A stretch of 64,000 nt of DNA, taken from positions 143,422,885 to 143,486,884 of the forward strand of contig NC_053038.3 of assembly GCF_002575655.3 (NCBI RefSeq), written 5' to 3'. Shown here in pieces: positions 57,583-64,000 of the stretch; the stretch's first letter is position 1; every line of letters starts with the position of its first letter. A program made the position numbers and the translations under genes. The notes below the pieces were generated by a model, which did not search any database, had not been told where the DNA came from, and worked only from the letters and a program-made list of their open reading frames with translations. Origin of the DNA: Aegilops tauschii subsp. strangulata (Eukaryota > Streptophyta > Magnoliopsida > Poales > Poaceae).

Positions 57583-57659
57583 GTGAAGTGCTCTTGGTAA
57601 GTGGAAATTGGTAAGGAAAAATTATTACTACGTGCTGAAATTTATTGTCACTTGTTACT

Positions 57660-58945
57660 ATGGAAAACAATCCTTTGAGGGGTTTGTTCGGGGTATCTTC
57701 ACCTCGACCGGAACCACAATTAGTTACGTCTCAACCTATTACACCTACTGAAAATATTGAATATGAAATTCCTTCGGGTATGATAGAACAACTTCTAGCT
57801 AATCCTTATGCAGGAGATGGAACAGAACATCCTGATATGCACTTGATATATGTGGAAGAAATTTGCGGATTGTTTAAGCTTGCAGGTTTACCCGGAGATG
57901 AGGTTAAGAAGAAGGTTCTCCCTTTATTTTGAAGGGAAAATCATTGGCATGGCATAGGCTATGTGATGATATTGGATCTTGGAATTGGAATCGACTAAAA
58001 TTGGAGTTTCACCAAAAAAAATATCCTATGCATCTAGTTCATCGTGATCGGAATTACATATATAATTTTTGGCCTCGTGAAGGACAAAGTATTGCTCTAG
58101 CTTGGGGGAGGCTTAAGTAAATGTTATATTCATGCCCCATTCATGAGCTCTCAAGAGAAATTATTATCCAAAAAATTTCTGCTCGCCTTTCTCATAATGA
58201 TCGATCCATGCTTGATACTTCTTGTGTTGGTTCTTTTATGAAGAAGATTATTGAATTCCAGTGGGATCTTTTGGAAAGAATTAAATGCAACTCTGAATAT
58301 TGGGAACTCGATGAAGGTAAAGAGTCAGGTATTAAAGTTAAGTATGATTGTGTTAAATCTTTTATGAATACCGATGCTTTTCAAAAGTTTAGCACTAAAT
58401 ATGGACTTGACTCTGAGATAGTAGCCTCCTTTTGTGAATCATTTGCTACTCATGTTGATCTCCCTAAGGAGATGTGGTTTAAATATCACCCACCTATTAA
58501 AGAAGAAATTGAAGAACTGATACTAGCTAAAGCGGAAACTATTATTTATAATGTTGATCCAGTTGTTCCTACTACTTATATTGAGAAACCACCTTTCCCT
58601 GTTAGGATAAAGGAACATGCTAAAGTTTCAACTGTGGTCAACAAAAGCTATATTAGAACACCTAAAACTTATGAACAAATCAAAGTAGAACCTAGTGTTG
58701 CTATGGTTAAGGATCTCCTGGAAGAAAATATAGATGGGCATGTTATTTACTTCTGTAATGAAGCTACTAGAATTGCCAAACCTGATAAAGAGGATAAACA
58801 TAGAACCGTTGTTGGCATGCCTGTTGTCTCAGTTAAAATAGGAGATCACTGTTATCATGGTTTATGTGACATAGGTGCTAGCGTGAGTGCTATTCCCTTT
58901 ACCTTATATCAAGAAATTATGAATGACATAGGACCCGCAGCACAA
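57660..58945 (+). pseudogene. E4 Athila-type gag and start of protease
   Basis: The start is ATG 57660 (MENNPLRGLFGVSS). The gag core reads ICGLFKLAGLPGDEVKKK, KGKSLAWHRLCDDIG, HQKKYPMHLVHRDRN, CPIHELSREIIIQ. A frameshift lies at about 57930, and an in-frame TAA is at 58118-58120. After a linker the protease begins with YHGLCDIGASVSAIP; its Asp-Ile-Gly-Ala-Ser active site is at 58868-58882. The frame runs to 58972, but the last codons (QERLPMVEG) appear to come from the E8 fragment, so the protease is cut short and pol is missing. Confidence 0.75.
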
Positions 58946-59419
58946 GAGAGGCTTCCAATGGTGGAAGGGTGAGAGTGCGTATAATCCATGTACTCAACAT
59001 TAGTCATAAAGAACACACATACTTATTGCAAAAATCTATTAGTTATCAAAATGAAGTACTACGCGCATGCTCCTAGGGGGATAGATTGGTAGGAAAAGAC
59101 CATCGCTCGTCCCCGACCGCCACTCATAAGGAAGACAATCAATAAATAAATCATGCTCTGACTTCATCACATAACGGTTCACCATACGTGCATGCTACGG
59201 GAATCACAACTTTTAACACAAGTATCTCTCAAATTCACAACTACTCCACTAGCATGACTCTAATATCACCATCTTCATATCTCAAAACAATCATAAAGAA
59301 TCAAACTTCTCATAGTATTCAATGCACTTTATATGAGAGTTTTTATTATATCCCTCTTGGATGCCTATCATATTAGGACTAATTTTATAACCCAAGCAAA
59401 TTACCATGCTGTTCTAAAG

Positions 59420-59564
59420 ACTCTCAAAATAATATAAGTGAAGCATGAGAGTTCATCTATTTCTTCAAAATAAAACCACCGTCGTGCTCTAAAAATATAT
59501 AAGTGAAGCACTAGAGCAAACAACAAACTACTCTGAAAGATATAAGTGAAGATCAATGAGTAGT
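59420..59564 (-). other. Three hairpins with common loop motif in E8
   Basis: TAAGTGAAG at 59435, 59500 and 59543 lies between perfect 7-bp arms that differ each time: ACTCTCA/TGAGAGT (59420/59446), TGCTCTA/TAGAGCA (59485/59512) and ACTACTC/GAGTAGT (59527/59558). Confidence 0.75.
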
Positions 59565-60603
59565 CGAATAATTATGTAACTATGTGAAGACTCTCTAACA
59601 TTTAATAATTTAAGATCTTTGTATTTTATTCAAACAGCAAGCAAAAAAAAAATGACGCTCCAAGCAAAACACATATCATGTGGTGAATAAAAATATAGCT
59701 CCAGGTAAAGTTACCGATGAACGAAGACGAAAGAGGGGATGCCTTCCGGGGCATCCCCAAGCTTAGGCTATTGGTTGTCCTTGAATATTACCTTGGGGTG
59801 CCTTGGGCATCCCCAAGCTTAGCCTCTTGCCACTCCTTATTCCATAGTCCATCGAATCTTTACCCAAAACTTGAAAACTTCACAGCACAAAACTCAACAG
59901 AAACTCGTAAGCTCCGTTAGTATAAGAAAATAAATCACCACTTAGGTACTGTTGTGAACTCATTCTAAATTCATATTGGTGTAATATCTACTGTATTCCA
60001 ACCTATATATGGTTCATACCCTCCGATACTACTCATAGATTCATCAAAATAAGCAAACAACACAATGAAAACAGAATCTGTCAAAAACAGAACAGTCTGT
60101 AGTAATCTGTATCCAACGTATAATTCTGGAACTCCAAAAATTTCGAAATAAATTGGTGGACCTGAGGAATTTCTATATTAATCATCTGCAAAAAGAATCA
60201 ACCTAAAATCGCTCCCAGTAAAAAATGGCAGCTAATCTCGTGAGCGCTAAAGTTTCTGTTTTTTACAGCAAGATCATAAAAACTTTACCCAAGTCTTCCC
60301 AAAGGATCTACTTGGCACAAACACTAATTAAAACATAAAACCACATCTAACCAGAGGCTAGATAGATTATTTATTACTAAACAGGAGCAAAAATTAAAGA
60401 ACAAAAATAAAATTGGGTTGCCTCCCAACAAACGCTATTGTTTAACGCCCCTAGCTAGGCATGATGATTTCAATGATGCTCACATAAAAGATAAGAATTG
60501 AAACAATAAGAGAGCATCATGAAGAATATGACTAGCACATTTAAGCCTAACCCACTTCCTATGCATAGGGATTTTGTGAGCAAACAACTTATGGGAACAA
60601 TAA
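59565..60603 (-). other. Non-coding interior of E8
   Basis: No gene. PPT-like GCATCCCCAAGCTT copies lie at 59751 and 59807. GGGTTGCCTCCCAACAAACG at 60415 matches the same place in E5. Confidence 0.6.
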
Positions 60604-61449
60604 TCAACTAGCATAGGAAGGCAAAACAAGCATAGCTTCAAGATTTTCAACACACAAAGGAAACTTGATATTATTGCAATTCATACAAGCATATGTTCCT
60701 CCCTCATAATAATTTTCAGTGGCATCATGAATGAATTCAACAATATAACCATCACATAAAGCATTCTTCTCATGATCTACAAGCATAGAATTTTTATTAC
60801 TCTCCACATAAGCAAATTTCTTCTCATGAATAGTAGTGGGAGGAAACTCAAGAAAATAACTATCATGTGAGGCATAATCCAATTGAAAACCTAAATCATG
60901 ATGACAAGTTTCATGGTTATAATTATTCTTTATAGCATACATGTCATCACAATAATCATCATAGGTAGCAACTTTATTCTCATAATCAATTGGAACCTCT
61001 TTCGAAATAGTGGATTCATCACTAAATAAAGTCATGACCTCTCCAAATCCACTTTCATAATTATCACAACAATATTCATCATCCTCCAAAATAGTGGGAT
61101 CATTACTTCCTAAAGTTGACACTCTTCCAAACCCACTTTCATCAATATAATCATCATAAATAGGAGGCATTCTATCATCATAATAAATTTGCTCATCAAA
61201 ACTTGGGGGACAAAACATATCATCTTCATCAAACATAGCATTCCCAAGCTTGTGGCTTTGCATATCATTAGCATCATGGGTATTCAAAGAATTCATACTA
61301 ACAACATTGCAATCATGCTCATCATTCACATATTTTATGCCAAGCATTCTATGTAATTCTTCGTCTAGTACTTGAGCACAATTTTCCTTCCCATCATTTT
61401 CACGAAAGACATTAAAAAGATGAAGCATATGAGGCACCCTTAATTCCAT
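60604..61449 (-). CDS. Acidic SGFG-motif ORF in gag position of E8
   Basis: 281 codons (MELRVPHMLHLFNVF), starting about 100 bp after the PBS. It is homologous to the E5 ORF: ENC, EHDCN, MNSLN, ANDMQSHKLGNA, then SGFGRVSTLGSNDPTILE and SGFGEVMTLFSDEST, and VDHEKNALCDGYIVEF near the end. It is about 90 residues longer than E5, mostly in Tyr/Asp-rich segments between the motifs. The frame is intact. No domain or function was recognised; it is not a normal gag. Confidence 0.6.
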   Translation of the reverse strand: MELRVPHMLHLFNVFRENDGKENCAQVLDEELHRMLGIKYVNDEHDCNVVSMNSLNTHDANDMQSHKLGNAMFDEDDMFCPPSFDEQIYYDDRMPPIYDDYIDESGFGRVSTLGSNDPTILEDDEYCCDNYESGFGEVMTLFSDESTISKEVPIDYENKVATYDDYCDDMYAIKNNYNHETCHHDLGFQLDYASHDSYFLEFPPTTIHEKKFAYVESNKNSMLVDHEKNALCDGYIVEFIHDATENYYEGGTYACMNCNNIKFPLCVENLEAMLVLPSYAS

Positions 61450-61546
61450 TTTTTTGTAGTTTTCCTTTATAGACTAAACTAGTGATAAAACAAGAAACTA
61501 AAAGATTCGATTGCAAGATCTAAAGATATACCTTGAAGCACTAACC

Positions 61547-61564
61547 TCCCAGGGAACGGCGCCA
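61547..61564 (-). other. E8 primer binding site
   Basis: The minus strand reads TGGCGCCGTTCCCTGGGA, tRNA-Asp-like with changes in the middle. Confidence 0.65.
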
Positions 61565-61573
61565 GAAACTGCT

Positions 61574-63259
61574 TGATGTCTACTACACAACCTTCTTCTT
61601 GTAGACGTTGTTGGGCCTCCAAGTGTAGAGGCTTGTAGGACAGTAACAAATTTCCCTCAAGTGGATGACCTAAGGTTTATCAATCCGTGGGAGGCGTAGG
61701 ATGAAGATGGTCTCTCTCAAGCAACCCTGCAACCAAATAACAAAGAGTCTCTTGTGTCCCCAACACACCCAATACAATGGTAAATTGTATAGGTGAACTA
61801 GTTTGGCGAAGAGATGGTGATACAAGTGCAATATGGATGGTAGATATAGGTTTTTGTAATCTGAAACTATAAAAACAGCAAGGTAACTAATGATAAAAGT
61901 GAGCGTAAACGGTATTGCAATGCTAGGAAACAAGGCCTAGGGTTCATACTTTCACTAGTGCAAGTTCTCTCAACAATAATAACATAATTAGATCATATAA
62001 CTATCCCTCAACATGCAACAAAGAGTCACTCCAAAGTCACTAATAGCTGTGAACAAACGAAGAGATTCTGGTAGGGTACGAAACCACCTCAAAGTTATTC
62101 TTTCTGATCGACCTATTCAAGAGTCCGTAGTAAAATAACACGAAGCTATTCTTTCCATTCGATCTATCATAGAGTTCATACTAGAATAACACCTTAAGAC
62201 ACAAATCAACCAAAACCCTAATGTCACCTAGATACTCCAATGTCACCTCAAGTATCCATGGGTATGATTATACGATATGCATCACACAATCTCAGATTCA
62301 TCTATTCAAACCAACACAAAGTACTTCAAAGAGTGCCCCAAAGTTTCTACCGGAGAGTCAAGATGAAAATGTGTGCCAACCCCTATGCATAAGTTCACGA
62401 GGTCACGGAACCCGCAAGTTGATCACCAAAACATACATGAAGTAGATCACGTGAATATCCCATTGTCACCACAGATAAGCACATGCAAGACATACATAAA
62501 GTGTTCTCAAACCCTTAAAGACTCAATCCGATAAGATAACTTCAAAGGGAAAACTCAGCTCATTACAAGAGAGTAGAGGGGGAGAAACATCATAAGATCC
62601 AACTATAATAGCAAAGCTCGCGATACATCAAGATTGTACCACCTCAAGAACACGAGAGAGAGAGATCAAACACATAGCTACTAGTACATACCCTCAGCCC
62701 CGAGGGTGAACTACTCCCTCCTCGTCATGGAGAGCGTCGGGATGATGAAGATGGCCACCGGTGAGGGTTCCCCCCTCCGGTAGGGTGCCAGAACGGGTCT
62801 AGATTGGTTTTCGGTGGCTACAGACGCTTGCGGTGGCGGAACTCCCGATCTAGGTTATGTTCTGGGGGTTTCTGTATATATAAGAGGTTTTGGCGTCGGG
62901 AACAAGTCAGGGTGGTCTCCGGGCTGTCCACGAGGCAGGGAGGCGCGCCCAGGGGGGTGGGCGTGCCCCCCACTCTCGTGGGCAGCACGAGACTCTTCTG
63001 GCCCAAATCTTTTACTCCATGGCCTTCTTCTGGTCCAAAAATAAGCTCCGTCAAGTTTCAGGTCAATTGGACTCCGTTTGGTTTTCCTTTTCTGTGATAC
63101 TCAAAAACAAGGAAAAAATAGAAACTGGCACTAGGCTCTAGGTTAATTGGTTAGTCCCAAAAATAATATAAAAGTGTATAATAAAGCCCATTAAACATCC
63201 AAACTAGATAATATAATAGCATGGAAAATAAAAATTATAGATACGTTGGAGACGTATCA
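61574..63259 (-). repeat. E8 5' LTR
   Basis: 1686 bp with a minus-strand TATATATA-type box at 62874-62883. Confidence 0.8.
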
Positions 63260-63276
63260 ACCCTCAGGTCATCTAG

Positions 63277-63705
63277 ATGCATGAGGGGGTGCTTCACATC
63301 CGAGATGTGCAAGGACCCAGGGGAACGGGTACCTTGGAGGCCAGGCTTGAAGCTATGGAGCAGGAAGTCTTCTGGTGCAAGAGGATGGTGGATCATGGAC
63401 TCAATGCCAATAACCTCATGATCACGGACTTTACCCGTGATCTCAAGGTGGATGGCAAGTCCATGAAGGACACGGTCTTCACCCTTATCGAGCAAATCAA
63501 CTTCCTCCAAAGCCAGACCTATGATCTCCAAAATCAAGTCTTTGAATATGAGGCGAGGTTTAAAGGTATGAGTTTGGCTGCCAGTTACAGGAACCGTGAG
63601 ACTCATTCTTCCTCTTATGATGATGGACCTCTGCCATGGAAACCCGAGGACACGATCGCCTCTACGTCATCACCACCACCTTCTTCATCACCAAAAGAAA
63701 ACTGA
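63277..63705 (+). CDS. Coiled-coil ORF of Athila-type 3' region (E4), probably partial
   Basis: 142 codons. The middle reads ARLEAMEQEVFWCKRM, FTLIEQINFLQSQTYDLQNQ and VFEYEARFK, a heptad-like pattern suggesting a coiled coil. A Ser/Pro tail follows (STSSPPPSSSPKEN). It directly follows the E8 LTR, so its N-terminus may have been lost to that insertion. After its stop comes AAGCTTGGGGGAGGTGCCCC (63741), a typical Athila 3' sequence. Function unknown. Confidence 0.45.
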   Translation: MHEGVLHIRDVQGPRGTGTLEARLEAMEQEVFWCKRMVDHGLNANNLMITDFTRDLKVDGKSMKDTVFTLIEQINFLQSQTYDLQNQVFEYEARFKGMSLAASYRNRETHSSSYDDGPLPWKPEDTIASTSSPPPSSSPKEN

Positions 63706-64000
63706 GTATCGGGCATGGGCACTCCCCTTGGCTTCTGCTAAGCTTGGGGGAGGTGCCCCGGTATCGTATCACCCTCACTATCCTTTGCCTTTACTTATTT
63801 TAGTTCGATCCTTAGTTATGTTTTTCTTTAGATGAATAAAAGTTTAGTTGGATCCTTTCTTTTTGAGAGTTTGCTTAGTGATATATCCTTGTAATCGTGT
63901 GGAAGATATATAATGAAGTTTAGTTTGAGTTTTTGCTTTCTTTACTTTCATGTTTCAATAAAAAGAAAGGAAATAAATGAAAAAGATCATATGCTAATCT
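63706..64000 (+). other. E4 3' non-coding sequence to window end
   Basis: AT-rich, no gene. The 3' LTR of E4 is not reached. Confidence 0.5.

Larger units (their letters stand above)
58945..63259 (-). mobile_element. E8: half of an Athila-type element, no 3' LTR
   Basis: Interior sequence (about 58945-61573) is followed by a complete 5' LTR (61574-63259, 1686 bp, TGATGTCTAC to GACGTATCA), with a tRNA-Asp-like PBS between. The 3' LTR that should lie to the left is absent, and the interior joins E4 protease directly. The LTR differs from those of E4 and E5 through most of its length, so it is a separate family. The left border is estimated from where the E4 protease stops looking normal. Confidence 0.65.
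33588..64000 (+). mobile_element. E4: outer Athila-type gypsy element, heavily interrupted
   Basis: The left LTR starts TGATACGTCC at 33588 and ends GGGTCATCA at 57553. It is split by E5 between 34828 and 57289 (TSD ACGCT on both sides), leaving about 1501 bp of LTR. A PBS matching tRNA-Asp follows at 57565, then gag and the start of protease. Near 58945 it is broken by the E8 fragment. Plus-strand sequence resembling its 3' internal region resumes at 63260, and the element runs off the window. RT, RNase H and integrase are absent. Confidence 0.75.

Noticed and set aside
33588..63259. TGATACGTC at 33588 and GACGTATCA at 52124, 57288 and 63259 as inverted ends of one DNA transposon
   Set aside because: PBS and PPT positions show they are LTR ends of separate elements on opposite strands.

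Overview
This window looks like intergenic DNA from a large Triticeae-type grass genome (wheat, Aegilops, barley or a close relative). Almost all of it is nested LTR retrotransposons plus one CACTA transposon, with one small gene island at about 13.6-16.6 kb. Element borders were found from matching LTR ends, 5-bp target-site duplications (TSDs), tRNA primer binding sites (PBS) and polypurine tracts (PPT). Family names are from memory; the borders and domain calls come from the sequence.

Layout. (a) 1-305: tail of a Tat-lineage Ty3/gypsy pol on the minus strand. (b) 306-8530: minus-strand Tat-type element E1, with an 885-bp LTR at 306-1190. It has gag, protease, a truncated reverse transcriptase, no RNase H or integrase, and a plus-strand antisense gene (1481-4130) with a 71-bp intron. 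Its right LTR breaks off at 8530. (c) 8531 to about 13.1 kb: CACTA element starting inside that LTR, full of tandem and direct repeats; its far end is not in the window. (d) 13.2-16.76 kb: gene island on the minus strand, with a broken F-box/DUF295 gene and a three-exon B3-like gene. (e) 16761-33533: E2, a LARD-type element with 4.24-kb LTRs and a 2.4-kb non-coding interior, flanked by GTCGG. A chromodomain-bearing gypsy element E3 (26417-32283) sits in its right LTR. (f) 33588 to beyond the window end: outer Athila-type element E4 (plus). Its left LTR is split by E5 (34829-57288, minus, non-autonomous Athila). The left LTR of E5 is split by E6 (35647-51342, plus, Tat lineage). The left LTR of E6 is split by E7 (35856-40359), a Sukkula-like solo LTR. 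(g) About 58945-63259: half of another minus-strand Athila-type element (E8) without its 3' LTR, lying inside E4.

Most retroviral-type reading frames are broken by frameshifts and stop codons. Three things stand out. First, an intact B3-like antisense ORF with its own TATA box in E6. Second, a related family of acidic ORFs in the gag position of the two non-autonomous Athila elements. Third, a set of small hairpins in those elements with a conserved loop motif (TAAGTGAAG on the plus strand) but different, self-complementary stems. The last two are the best candidates for something not previously described.
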